From Symbiodinium natans (Eukaryota > Sar > Dinophyceae > Suessiales > Symbiodiniaceae), in the NCBI GenBank assembly GCA_905221605.1, contig CAJNDS010002464.1, forward strand, positions 1 through 64,000: 64,000 bases of DNA, given 5' to 3'. Positions within the stretch are counted from its first letter, which is position 1. Every line of letters starts with the position of its first letter. Made by a program: the position numbers and the translations under genes. The notes under the pieces are model-generated. The model was not told where the DNA came from, did no database searches, and saw nothing but the letters and a program-made list of their open reading frames with translations. Shown here piece by piece: positions 52,248-61,889 of the stretch.

Positions 52248-52982
52248 ATGGACGAAGAAAACCATATGAAACCGAATAAATACCATCAAGGCAAAATCTG
52301 TGCCATAAGAAATAATAAAGATGATGACGTTTATATTGGGAGCACGACCCAGCAACTAAGTAAAAGATTTAATGACCATAAAAAGAACCTTTTAACGAGT
52401 AAATGCGAGAACTATAGGATATATCAAAAAATGCGTGAGTTAGGTGAGAACAGTTTTTATGTGGAACTTGTTGAAAACTGTCCATGTGAAACAAAAGAAG
52501 AGTTAAGAAGAAGAGAAGGACAAGTAATTAGAGAACAGGGGACATTAAATTCACAAATAGCGGGGAGAACAAACAAAGAATATTATGATGACAATGTAGA
52601 AACATTGAGGCAAAATAAGCGAGAATATCATCAGAATAACAAAGATAAAATAACGCAGTATCAAGAAAACAACAAAGAATACATTAAGGAAAGGGCTCAG
52701 AAGTATTATGAAAAGAATAAAGAACATTTAAATGAAGTATCGCGAGAATATCGTAAAGCAAATCCTGAATACTTTAGACAAAAGAAAGTTGAATATAGAG
52801 AAAAACATAAAGGAGCAATTCGCCAAAGAGCGATGGAAAAGAAAGAATGCCCAAACTGTGGTGTATTTGTTAGGAAAGGTGGAATGAATAGACATATGAA
52901 AACTGATAAATGTAAAACATGTACAAAGGAAATAACAGAGAACACCACATTTGCAACACTTTATAGAATTATGCATCAATAA
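52248..52982 (+). CDS. GIY-YIG endonuclease with C2H2 tail
   Basis: 244 aa. 'GKICAIRNNKDDDVYIGSTT' supplies the GIY/YIG core (YIG intact), with Arg in 'LSKRFNDH' and Glu in 'RRREGQVI'. 'LNSQIAGRTNKEYYDD' is shared with the 45230 paralogue. A long charged linker with Asn/Lys/Glu repeats leads to a C2H2 finger ('CPNCGVFVRKGGMNRHMKTD'). It directly follows the integrase by 32 bp with a 'gggcttaaagag' and 'ataatatatt' box before the ATG. Probably active as a site-specific nuclease or homing enzyme; target unknown. Confidence 0.85.
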   Translation: MDEENHMKPNKYHQGKICAIRNNKDDDVYIGSTTQQLSKRFNDHKKNLLTSKCENYRIYQKMRELGENSFYVELVENCPCETKEELRRREGQVIREQGTLNSQIAGRTNKEYYDDNVETLRQNKREYHQNNKDKITQYQENNKEYIKERAQKYYEKNKEHLNEVSREYRKANPEYFRQKKVEYREKHKGAIRQRAMEKKECPNCGVFVRKGGMNRHMKTDKCKTCTKEITENTTFATLYRIMHQ

Positions 52983-52993
52983 TCAAACTGAAC

Positions 52994-53031
52994 CAACCAT
53001 AATATTATTATTAAATATAATATAATGGTTG
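52994..53031. repeat. CAACCAT...ATGGTTG hairpin inside the right end
   Basis: AT-rich palindrome nearly identical in reverse complement to 32976-33013. Here it lies between the GIY-YIG gene and the terminal coiled-coil gene. Confidence 0.6.
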
Positions 53032-53037
53032 AACGAT

Positions 53038-53083
53038 CCTAAAAGTACTTAAAGACAAAACGCCTTAGTATATTAAGTGAAAT
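53038..53083 (+). promoter_or_regulatory. ACTTAAAGA...CCTTA...TATATT promoter-like element
   Basis: 'agtacttaaagacaaaacgc' followed by 'cttagtatatt' and the ATG at 53084. It closely matches the sequence before the polymerase gene at 34711-34741 in both boxes and spacing. Confidence 0.6.
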
Positions 53084-53461
53084 ATGGATTATACAAATCT
53101 GAACTCATATAAGATCCAAATGAAGTATATCAAGAAGATATATGAAATTAAATTAATTGAAGTAGATTATTCAAATAAAATTAAGGAGTTATGTAAGTTG
53201 CTTAAAGTTTATGAAAGTGTCTTTGACGAAGAAGATGTCTTGAATGTTAGGCGTGATATATCTATTTTAGAAGGTAAGATTGAGGAAGATAAACAATTAA
53301 TTAAAAAATATTCAGAACTGATTGAGAATATTGAAATACTATGTCAGAATGGAGGAGACAAGGAAGCTAAATATCTAGATAAAAAACCTAAACATGCTGT
53401 CAAATGGATTAATATTAGTATTCAACAAATAGAAGAAGATTACAATGATTTATTAAAATAA
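53084..53461 (+). CDS. Terminal coiled-coil protein, intact paralogue of the left-end fragment
   Basis: 125 aa, MDYTNLNSYKIQMKYIKKIY. Almost all helix, with 'KELCKLLKVYESVFDEEDVL' and a Lys/Glu/Ile heptad stretch, then a Lys-rich end. The left end of the element holds an inverted, 5'-truncated relative at 33361-33640. Position next to the TIR suggests a role in terminal DNA functions, but no evidence beyond position exists. Confidence 0.65.
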   Translation: MDYTNLNSYKIQMKYIKKIYEIKLIEVDYSNKIKELCKLLKVYESVFDEEDVLNVRRDISILEGKIEEDKQLIKKYSELIENIEILCQNGGDKEAKYLDKKPKHAVKWINISIQQIEEDYNDLLK

Positions 53462-53511
53462 CAATGGCAACTATAATATAATATTATGTTAAATTATATT
53501 ATATTATCGTT

Positions 53512-53982
53512 GAACAACAACAAAACCCCAGAAAAGCCCAAACTCCGAACAATTCCCGAACCAATATTTACCATATGATGTTATAATCTATGAACCACGG
53601 AAGAATACCGAAACAAGAAGTGGAAAATAACGAATGAGGAGACAAGAAACAAAATGTAAGGAAAAGTAATATGTGTAGAAATGGAAACGTGAGAGGTGGA
53701 GCAAATACTTAAATGAGATGTACCGGAACTGAGGCTAAGCAGAAAACAGAGGAGATGAGCAAAAAGTGAGCAAGAATGAGAAAACGAACGAGATGAGATG
53801 AACTGAAAAACGTGAAAGGGTAAGACAACAGGGGTGAGAAAGTCAATGACCCTAGAAGTGAAAACGAAACAGGTGCAACGAATGGAGAAAAGTTAGGATG
53901 CAATGAGAAAAAACAAAGAATGAAAGAGGCGGGGCAACCCTAAACCCATTGACCCTTCAATCCCCCTTTCCACTATTTTTTT
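53512..53982 (-). repeat. Right terminal inverted repeat (~471 bp)
   Basis: Reverse complement of 32477-32948. Ends in seven T residues followed at once by 14 C residues. The first 30 bp on the inner side are imperfect relative to the left copy. AT-rich palindromic sequence fills the gap 53462-53511 before it. Confidence 0.95.
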
Positions 53983-53996
53983 CCCCCCCCCCCCCC
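53983..53996 (+). repeat. Poly-C insertion site, right side
   Basis: Fourteen C residues in the same orientation as the left tract, then 'gcccgcgcctcgcag' host sequence. Confidence 0.7.
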
Positions 53997-55868
53997 GCCC
54001 GCGCCTCGCAGCAGTACGCCTCCCATGCCTGGAAGCGACTCACTCGGCTGCTACTCTCTGCGTGTTTAGGAACCTTACCAACACTGCACCCATACTGTGC
54101 AGTCTGCCACATACTCTGCTATACGGGCTTGGCTTCGCGAGTGAAACACCAAAATAAGGCCGGTCTTCATGCCTTCTTGTGTATTGGGCCTTCCCCACTC
54201 CCCCCCACTCCCCAGGATGTGTTTTGTGAGGACTTAGAATCCCCACAATCAAGCCGATAAAGGGCCTTGTTAAGGGGGGTTATGGCGTATAGCCCATCAT
54301 GGTTCCTTTGATGTTGCAACACGTGGCTTGAGCTGGAAACCGCCTCTTTGGTTGACAACCCAACAAACCCCGCCAGGGTGGTCGTTGCCAACATTTTAAC
54401 CCTAAACCCTAAACCCTAAACCTAAACCCTAAACCCTAAACCCTAAACCCTAAACCCTAAATCCTAAACCCTAAACCCTAAACCCTAAACCCTAAACCCT
54501 AAACCCTAAACCCCAACCCCACAAACGATGGGGCGCTAAGCCACCGACATTGGTCACTCGAAACTCGCAGTTCTTGGTGGCACATTGCAGCACCTGGCGT
54601 GATGGACCGGTGAGTCCCCTGCCCTACTCTCCTTATGTTCTCATAGCCTTAGTGGGTCATATCATCATAAAGGGTGTATATATTCATATATAATATGACT
54701 CTTACTTAAAGAACCCCCTACTAAGGCAACTCAAACCGAAGTTTCCTGAAGAAGAACCCACCCACTAGCTGCGGGCAGTATGGACATCACTGAGTCGCTC
54801 TGAAGACGTAGCCCATGGCGTTTGTTTCCAGAGGACTTGGCACACGCAACCCCGAGGGTCAGCTGGCGTCAGGATGATCACAACCGATGAGAAGTCGTGA
54901 TGAGGTAGGAGATCCCCTTGCCCCTGACATTAGAGTATATGGGGGGGTGTGTTTAATACTGGGAGTTTAATATGTTGAGGGGATACTGGCAGTCATCAAT
55001 GAAGTCCTCCCGACGTGCTCCGCGGCCTCTTTGAGGCAAGCCGGGCATAAAGCAGGCAGCCCTCGTGAGCCACGTGCAAGGCGCGTTTTGGGTAGGCCAC
55101 CCTTCGTGATTTGGGTGGCATAATGGGGGGGGGGGGACAGACACACTGTCACTGAGTCACTTTCCGAACCGGCTGCCGGATATTTTCGGCAGCCAGAAAA
55201 GAGCGGAAACTGACTAAGCTAAGTCATACTTATGCCTACTTGGTAAGCGCACAGGGAGCGACCTGGGCTTTGCATCTGCAGCTGCTCTTTGGCCACACAT
55301 GCAGCTTCAGCGCGCTACCTCCTGCGACACCACCTGCCTTGCAGAAGACACGACTCACCACAAAAAACATCATGCTGTTCACATGTGGATAGTTTCTTAG
55401 CGGAGCTTTCTGTCTAGCGTCTGGCGGCAAGATCGTGTTATTGCCCAAGTGTGGTCGTCGTAAGCTAGAGCAGCTACCACGTCAACATGTGCCAGCGCCA
55501 GCCAAGTTGCACGCATATGTCGGAGAAGTCCTCCTCGGGTACCACATGCCGAGCCTTCCGCTTTGGCCTGAGAATGAACTAAGCATGACCAACCTCATGA
55601 GTGATCAGAATTATGATTGTTCTTGTTACTGGTACAATGGCTCTTGTTCGTACTATTGCTATTACTACCTGTACTAATTACTGATTTATACTTGGGTGTT
55701 GGTGGCTCGTGGCTCCGCACCTGGGAGTTTTCAGGCGCGAGGGAGTTCCCGCGCGAGCAGCCCATGGTCGAATCCGCGGCGACGACGGCCGCTGCAGCTT
55801 CCAGATGGCCAAGCCTTGAAGCGGACGTGGCGCACGAAAGCATTTCCTGTGGCCCTACAGAGCACACA
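53997..55868. other. Host flank with telomere-like block and candidate small exons
   Basis: A CCCTAAA block lies at 54398-54515. A hairpin with 'gccttagt' / 'actaaggc' ends spans 54642-54727. 54233-54300 is related to 19598-19655 ('aatccccatcatcaa', 'ataaagggcc'). A possible 39-bp plus exon lies at about 54569-54607 (acceptor 'actcgcag', donor CCG|gtgagt). Frames at 55236-55448 (minus) and 55435-55677 (plus) overlap in opposite sense and neither has a domain. No RNA gene seen. Confidence 0.4.
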
Positions 55869-55945
55869 CACCCTAAACCCTAAACCCTGAATCCCAAACC
55901 CCCAAAGCCCTAAACCCTAAACCCTAAGCCCTAAACCCTAAACCC
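55869..55945 (-). repeat. CCCTAAA block
   Basis: About ten telomere-like units, several degenerate (CCCTGAA, CCCCAAA, CCCTAAG). Confidence 0.85.
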
Positions 55946-56384
55946 TCCACGTCTTACCATGTAACCGAGCACCCTCAGAGCTGCAAGCAAACTCACTCGG
56001 CGCCTGCACTGGTGTGTCGGCCAAAGACCTCGAGAGTGGAGGGGGGGGAAAGCAAACTAGAAGAGGGATGGCCCGAAAGCATCGATTTGCCGTGTGTTAA
56101 CTCCATGCACTTGACTCTTTGCACTCGAACTGTATGCACTTTGACAAGCGTTTGCACGTATATGGTTGCATACTCACTTGTATACTGCACTTGTATACTG
56201 GACGTATGCACTTGAACTGCATGGCATTCAAGTGTGTTGAGTTGAATGCCATGCACTTGTGGTCAACTCTATAAACTTCATTGGAATTCTCTACATATGA
56301 GGTTAACGGACTTGAACTCGACACTGTTGAACTCAATGCACTTGAGCAAGTGTAGGAACATGACTTGCATGCACCCGACTCGGC

Positions 56385-56580
56385 TTTATTTGCGAGGTTT
56401 GCGGGCGCTCGGAATTCCGCTTCCATGCTATTTGCGATATTTTCAAGCATGCGGAATTCCGCTTCCATGATATTTGTGAGGTTTTCGCGCACGCGGAACT
56501 CCGCTTCCATGCTATTTGCGAGGTTTTCAAGCATGCGGAATTCCGCTTCCATGTTTTTTGCGATGTTGCTGGGCACGCGG
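56385..56580 (+). repeat. 42-bp tandem repeat
   Basis: Units with 'ggaattccgcttccatg' start at 56411, 56453, 56495 and 56537. The period of 42 bp keeps a 14-residue peptide (NSASMLFARFSSMR-like) in frame, so a coding origin cannot be excluded, but no splice or start signals support it. Confidence 0.85.
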
Positions 56581-56582
56581 AA

Positions 56583-57052
56583 TGCGTACTACGTTTGTAC
56601 TACAAAAGTCGACTGTCCAGCCACGGAAGCTCCGGGCATCCCCGGCGTGCTACATTTTACTACAAAAAGTCGACTTTCCAGCCACTGAAGCTCCGGGCGT
56701 CCGCGGCGTACTACGTTTGTACTACAAAAGTCGACTTTCCAGCCACGGAAGCTCCGGGTGTCCCCAGCGTACTACGTCTGTACCTTAAAAATCGACTTTC
56801 CAGCCACTGAAGCTCCGGGCGTCCGCGGCGTACTACGTTTGTACTACAAAAGTCGACTTTCCAGCCACGGAAGCTCCGGGTGTCCCCAGCGTACTACGTC
56901 TGTACCTTAAAAATCGACTTTCCAGCCACTGAAGCTCCGGGCGTCCGCGGCGTACTACGTTTGTACTACAAAAGTCGACTTTCCAGCCACGGAAGTCCCC
57001 GGCGCACTACGTCTGTACTACAAACGTCGACTTCCCAGCTACGTCGGAGTAC
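56583..57052 (+). repeat. 61-bp tandem repeat with 122-bp higher-order pattern
   Basis: About eight units with 'tactacaaaagtcgactttc' and 'gaagctccgggcgtcc'. Two variants alternate: 'tttgtactacaaaagtcgac' and 'tctgtaccttaaaaatcgac', giving a 122-bp higher-order unit between about 56700 and 56990. Confidence 0.85.
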
Positions 57053-57089
57053 TACAAAGGACGTTCGGTCACAAAGAAAACGCAAAAAC

Positions 57090-57548
57090 ACGACGGTTTT
57101 GGCACCGCAACCACGCGGAAACCCTTTGTTGTCAAAAAATGCAAAAACACGAGGGTTTTGGCACCGCGCCAACGCCGAAACCCGCAGAGGGTTGACGCGG
57201 ACACGAAAAAATGTGCAAAAAACGACGGCGATTGCCCGCAGAGGGTTGTCCGCGGCCAGAAAGAAACGTAAAAAAACGACGGTTGTAGCACCGCGACCCG
57301 GCGATTACCCGCAGAGGGTTGTCCGCGGCCAGAAAGAAACGTAAAAAAACGACGGTTGTAGCACCGCGACCACGCCGAAACCCGCAGAGGGTTGTCCGCG
57401 CACAGCAAGAAACGTCAAAAAACGATGGTTTTAGCACGGCGACCATGCCGAAACCCGCAGAGGGTTGTCCGCGCACAGCAAGAAACGTCAGAAACGACGG
57501 TTTTAGCACCGCGACCACGCCGAAACCCGCAGAGGATTGCAATCCCGA
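57090..57548 (+). repeat. ~73-bp tandem repeat
   Basis: 'cccgcagagggttg' recurs at about 57182, 57235, 57308, 57380, 57454 and 57527, with 'aaacgacggtt' and 'gcaccgcgaccacgccgaaa' between. The first interval is shorter. Long frames on both strands here are repeat artefacts. Confidence 0.85.
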
Positions 57549-57694
57549 TTGACGACGTCAACCCAGCCCGCCGCCTTAAAAAGAGTAATTTTAATTAAGA
57601 AATGTAGGACTGGGTACGAAGGTCTACCAAATTCTACCAAAATCTCAAAAATTCTATTAAATTGTTTAAATTGTACGAAAATCTCGTGAATTAT

Positions 57695-57980
57695 ACTCTA
57701 TGCACTTCACTCTATGCACTTAACTCTGCGCACTTCACTCTATGCACATCACTCTATGCACTTAACTCTGCGCACTTCACTCTATGCACTTGACTCTCTA
57801 CACTTCACTCTATGCACTTCACTCTATGCACTTAACTCTTTGCACTTCACTCTATGCACTTGACTCTATGCACTTGACTCTCTACACTGCACTCAATGCA
57901 CTCCACTCTATGCACTTAACTCTATGCACTTCACTCTATGTACTTAACTCTATGCACTTGACTCCATGCGCTTCAGTCTG
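57695..57980 (+). repeat. 15-bp tandem repeat (actctatgcactt)n
   Basis: About 19 units of 'cactctatgcactta' with small variants. A looser version of the same word (gcacttgactct) is visible at 56103-56350, so the two repeats around the satellite cluster may share an origin. Confidence 0.85.
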
Positions 57981-57999
57981 TGTTGTTGGGTCAGAGGGC

Positions 58000-58700
58000 T
58001 CCGCACGGAAGAACCCTTCGCGATGCTTTAGGGAAAACTGCAACACCGAAGCTACAAAAAGCATAACAACATAGCAATAGATACGAACAGAATACTGTAA
58101 CAACAGGATGATCTAATATGTTACCAGAATACTACAGTACCGTTACTGTAACAACAGAAAAACCTAACAAGATAATGAATCTGCCCGTAGAATACTGTCA
58201 TAATTCAGTACGAAAAAGACAGAATAGCCTAACAAGACAATAATCCCACTGGTCTCTTCCATTTGCTTAAGAACCCACCGAAAAAGTCTTCCTTTCAAGG
58301 GAAACATAGGGATGACAATGATCTTGTACTTACTTTTTTTTTGGGGGGGGGGGGGGGGTGCTTAAGCAAATAGCAGATATATAATGGGAAATCTTACACT
58401 AACAGTCCTTGGTAGGGATTATCATGGAAGGGTACGACAATCCCGATTAAGGGCTGTTCCTATCAGAAGGGAACATCCCAAGGTAGTTACATGGTTAGTA
58501 TGGAAAGGGTATCCCTTATATACCCCTATTTCTACCCTAGGGCCCATACATCAGAACCCGTTTAAGGGACCATATTAAGGGCCAAGATACAAAGGGGGCC
58601 AAGATACAAATGGGGGTTTACGAAATAGGGGATCCCAACATAGACCCCCAAATAGTAGGATCCCTTGATAATAGGGACCCCAATAAGGTACCCCTAATTT
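58000..58700. other. Spacer with hairpin element and dispersed repeats; no gene
   Basis: 58271-58372 is a hairpin with 'atttgcttaagaaccc' and 'gtgcttaagcaaat' arms around a poly-G tract, related to 21966-22070. 58398-58480 shares 'aacagtcctt' and 'acatccca' words with 61487-61555. 58618-58702 is a copy of the dispersed family seen at 22770. No open frame is convincing. Confidence 0.5.
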
Positions 58701-60134
58701 CTGAAACCCTAAACCCTAAACCCTAAACCCCAAACCCTCAACCCGCAACCCTAAACCCTAAACCCTAAACCCTAAACCCTAAACCCTAAACGCTAAGGAG
58801 TTCAAGAGAGCTCTAGAGCTGGTGCCTTCCAGAGGGAGGAGAGGCCGATGCGCTCGGTCTTCGCGGCACCTCCGGGGCCTCACGCTTAAAGGACCGGGAG
58901 GGTTTAGGGCATAAACGGTTTAGGGTTTAGGGTATAGGGTTTGGGGTTTAGGGTTTGGGGTTTAGGGTTTAGGGTTTCGGGTTTGGGGTTTCGGGTTTAG
59001 GGTTTAGGGTTAGGGTTTAGGGTTTGAGGGCGGCGCGAGGACAAAACAGCACAGGGTGTAGGGTTTAGGGTTCAGGGTTGAGGGTGTTGCTTGCCCTAAC
59101 TTGCACTTGTCCGACTTAGCCCCTGCAATCTCTCCACCCTCTCCCTCAACTGCATGCCAGAATGCCACCCTAAACCCTAAACCCTAAACCCTAAACCCGC
59201 AACATGGAACGCCGCCTCGAAGGCTGGAATTCTTGCCGGCGCTCGCCAGCGACGTCTTGGAGCTGCTGCTTTGTGGCCGGCCTTGGCAGAGATATGTCCC
59301 AACCACCAAAAAGGCAATTGCCAACCCTAAGCCCTCAACCCCAGACCCCTAAACCCTAAACCCTAAGCCCTCAACCCCAAACCCTAAACCCTAAACCCCA
59401 AGCCCTCAGCCCTAAACCCCTGAAACCTCAACCCGCAAACCCGCAACCCCCACCGAGGGCAGGGCAAGTTGGAGGGGAGAGTGATCGCTTGGCCCGGTGG
59501 CTCCTGTTCACCGGCTTGCCCTGGAGAACAACCTGAGCAGGGCTCCAAGGGCTAAAGGGCGCAATCTTGGGCTTAGGGTTTAGGGTTTAGGGCTTGGAGT
59601 TGGGTTTAATTAATTAGGGTTCAGGGTTCAGGGTTCAGGGTTCAGGGTTTAGGGTTTAGGGTTTAGGGTTTAGGGTTTAGGAGAACAACCTTATCAGGGC
59701 TCCGATTTTGGGCTCCCAGGGCTGTAAGAGTGCAATCTTGAGTTCAGGGCTTGGGGTTTGGGGTTTGGGGTTTAGGGTTTAGGGTTCAGGGTTTAGGAGT
59801 GGAATGGAACGAACCGGCGACCCGGCCCAACCTGCATGCGCACGTCGTGCTTGCTCATGTTCTTCCTGGGCAGAAACGGGCGCAAAGAACGTCTCAAATA
59901 TCTATATGGGTGGCTGTCACGAATTATGATCCCTTTTGGGGTACCCTAAAATATTAGGTGCCGTATTATAATCGGATGACCGTAAAGAAGCAAATTTAGA
60001 TACAGATTCCTGGACTCACAGCCACATCAGCACCCTGATAAGAACATAACTTGACAACACTTGCTGAATAAACAAAAGCACAGACCATGTACTTAGCTTG
60101 GCTTCCCACTAACCATATTCTGATGTTTTTTTGG

Positions 60135-60222
60135 GTTAATTAATGTTAACCTAGTATTACTAAAGCCCCTAACATTAAAGGGGGGGTGGGGTTTATTATT
60201 ACTAGGTCAACATTAGATAATT
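60135..60222. repeat. Hairpin element with 'cctagtattactaaagcccc' arm
   Basis: Left arm 'taatgttaacctagtattac' and right arm 'attactaggtcaacatta' pair around a G-rich centre. Another MITE-like palindrome without coding capacity. Confidence 0.6.
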
Positions 60223-60875
60223 TATAGGGGAACCTTGAAGGGTACCACTGGGCTACCAAGTCATAATGAAAAAACGCTGACCCTGCTCCGAAGCCCAGGC
60301 GTCTTCTCCGCCAGAAGCTCCAAGGCCACTTCGAAGGCAATCACATCAATGGTGCGTTGGCCTGGAAGCCCCCTAAACCCTAAACCCTAAAACCCTAAAA
60401 CCCTAAACCCTAAAGCCCTAAAGCCCTAAACCCTAAACCCTAAACGGAAGTTTTTGGGGAATTCGGGGAGCCTCCCCCCTCAGAAAAGTCTACAAGTGAC
60501 CCACCTCGCGCACACGGGCGGAAGGACCCGAAGACCGAAAGCTAAACCCTAAACCCTAGACCCTAGACCCTAAACCCTAAACCCTAAACCATCAACCCTA
60601 AACCCTAAACCCTCTGAACCAGCCGGCCTTTGCGCCTGACGCGGGTGTCACAGAAGATGAGGTCGACGGCTGCAGGGTTCAGGGTTGGGCCCAGCAGCTC
60701 ACAGTCCTGACCATGGGTGCCACCGTTAGGGTTTAGGGTTTAGGGTTTAGGGTTTAGGGTTTAGGGCTTAGGGTTTAGGGTTTAGGGTTTAGGGTTTAGG
60801 GTTTAGGGTTTAGGGTTTAGGGTTTAGGGTTTAGGGTTTAGGGTTTAGGGTCCATGTGAGTAACTACAATTTCAG

Positions 60876-60983
60876 GCATTTGCGGACCTCACAGAGTCGC
60901 TGGAAGCTCGTTCCATCCAGCTCCGCACGGCCAGCCCCACCTCACGGCACCCACTCTTGCGGGCAGAGATGCTCCAAATGAGG
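60876..60983 (+). CDS. Exon (36 codons) of unknown host protein, flanked by TTTAGGG introns
   Basis: Acceptor 'aactacaatttcag' then an open frame 'AFADLTESLEARSIQLRTAS' and 'PTSRHPLLRAEMLQMR' running straight into a TTTAGGG block. The donor seems to be the GT of the first telomere unit (AGG|GTTTAGG), which keeps phase 0. The upstream intron also ends in telomere units about 25 bp before the acceptor. No family recognised. Confidence 0.5.
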
Positions 60984-61240
60984 GTTTAGGGTTTAGGGTT
61001 TAGGGTTTAGGGTTTAGGTCCTAGAATTAGGCAGTACGGCACCTTTTTTAACAAAGAGAGACAGAGAGAGAGAGAGAAGGGACAGCAGGGACCCGAACTT
61101 AGAGAACTGCCCACAAGCAAAGTTCGGGGTCCCGCCCAGTCTTACGGTCTAGTGCTGTCTGATAAAATGTTCGGGTCCTGCGTAGCCCTAAACCCTAAAC
61201 CCTAAACCCTAAACCCGAAACCCGAAACCCGAAACCCCGC

Positions 61241-61326
61241 TGCCGAGGTGCAGAAGTTGTAGAAGGCGGCTTCCAGGCCATCGCTATCACTGGGCGCCAG
61301 TATGGCCTTGGCCTTCTCAATCTCTC
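61241..61326 (-). CDS. Exon of the EF-hand gene (helical segment)
   Basis: Minus-sense acceptor 'ctcctgag' followed by 'EIEKAKAILAPSDSDGLEAA' and 'FYNFCTSA', then 'GCAG' against a CGGGTTT-type block; a GC donor is possible (GCA|GC). The 'PSDSDGLE' piece resembles an EF-hand-like loop. It lies downstream of the 61808 exon in transcript sense. Confidence 0.45.
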
Positions 61327-61807
61327 CTCAGGAGACTCCACGGGGTTTAGGGTTTAGGGTTCAGGGTTCAGGGTTCAGGGTTCAGGGTTCAGGGTTTAGG
61401 GTTTAGGGTTTAGGGTATCTCTCCTTAAGACTCCACCACAGCGAGGGGTCGCTCTTGAAATACGACTTGGCGGATTCCCCCCTTAACCTAACAGTCCTTA
61501 ACTAGGGATGGTACCCCCTATTGTAATCCCTGTTTAGGGAACATCCCAAAATATGATGCTTTAGACCCCCTGCCAAAGGCCATCGACCAAAACCTTGGGC
61601 CAATATTGGGCTCATCGAGGGTTTCGGGTTTATGGTATAGGGTTTCGGGTTTAGTGGGTTTAGGGTTTAGGGTTTAAGTCTAGGGTTTAGGGTTTAGGGT
61701 TTAGGGTTTAGGGTTTAGGGTTTAGGGTTTAGGGTTTAGGGTTTAGGGTTTAGGGTTTAGGGTTTAGGGTTTAGGGCCTTTAGGGCCATTGGGCCAAGGG
61801 GGCGGTT

Positions 61808-61884
61808 GCCAGCCCCGGTCTTGATCCAGCTGGCGAACTCATCGAAGGACACGTTGCCATCCCCGGAGGCATCCAGGCTGACAC
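61808..61884 (-). CDS. EF-hand exon (calcium-binding loop)
   Basis: Minus-sense acceptor 'agtcctaag' then 'VSLDASGDGNVSFDEFASWI' followed by KTGAG. The loop DASGDGNVSFDE has Asp at positions 1 and 5, Ser at 3 and 9, Asn at 7 and Glu at 12, a canonical EF hand. The donor may be GC (GCTG|GC). Introns on both sides carry telomere-like repeats (61618-61776 and 61890-62030). Confidence 0.6.
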
Positions 61885-61889
61885 CTTAG

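Larger units (their letters stand above)
32477..53982. mobile_element. Polinton/Maverick-type provirus (Polinton-like virus), 21.5 kb
   Basis: The element is delimited by inverted copies that both begin AAAAAAATAGTGG and lie directly against poly-C. It carries the defining gene set of the Polinton/Maverick group: protein-primed PolB, rve integrase, A32-type packaging ATPase, double-jelly-roll major capsid protein and penton protein. The AT-rich composition contrasts sharply with the host flanks. Accessory genes are a fibre-like S74 protein, a lipase-like protein, three GIY-YIG nucleases and small zinc-finger proteins. No cysteine (Ulp1-like) maturation protease, helicase or tyrosine recombinase was recognised. 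Several genes are broken (polymerase, capsid, fibre, one GIY-YIG, one terminal coiled-coil gene), so the copy is probably not autonomous. Confidence 0.95.
58703..61800. repeat. Second region of alternating telomere-like blocks
   Basis: Blocks in CCCTAAA sense at 58703-58795, 59325-59420, 60370-60445, 60541-60612 and 61187-61235; in TTTAGGG sense at 58915-59028, 59573-59680, 59745-59798, 60725-60852, 60982-61018, 61345-61415 and 61618-61776. Unique spacers between them carry exons on either strand. Confidence 0.9.

Noticed and set aside
57052-57598. Long overlapping frames on both strands
   Set aside because: All derive from the 73-bp tandem repeat and give periodic Arg/Thr or Phe/Gly peptides.
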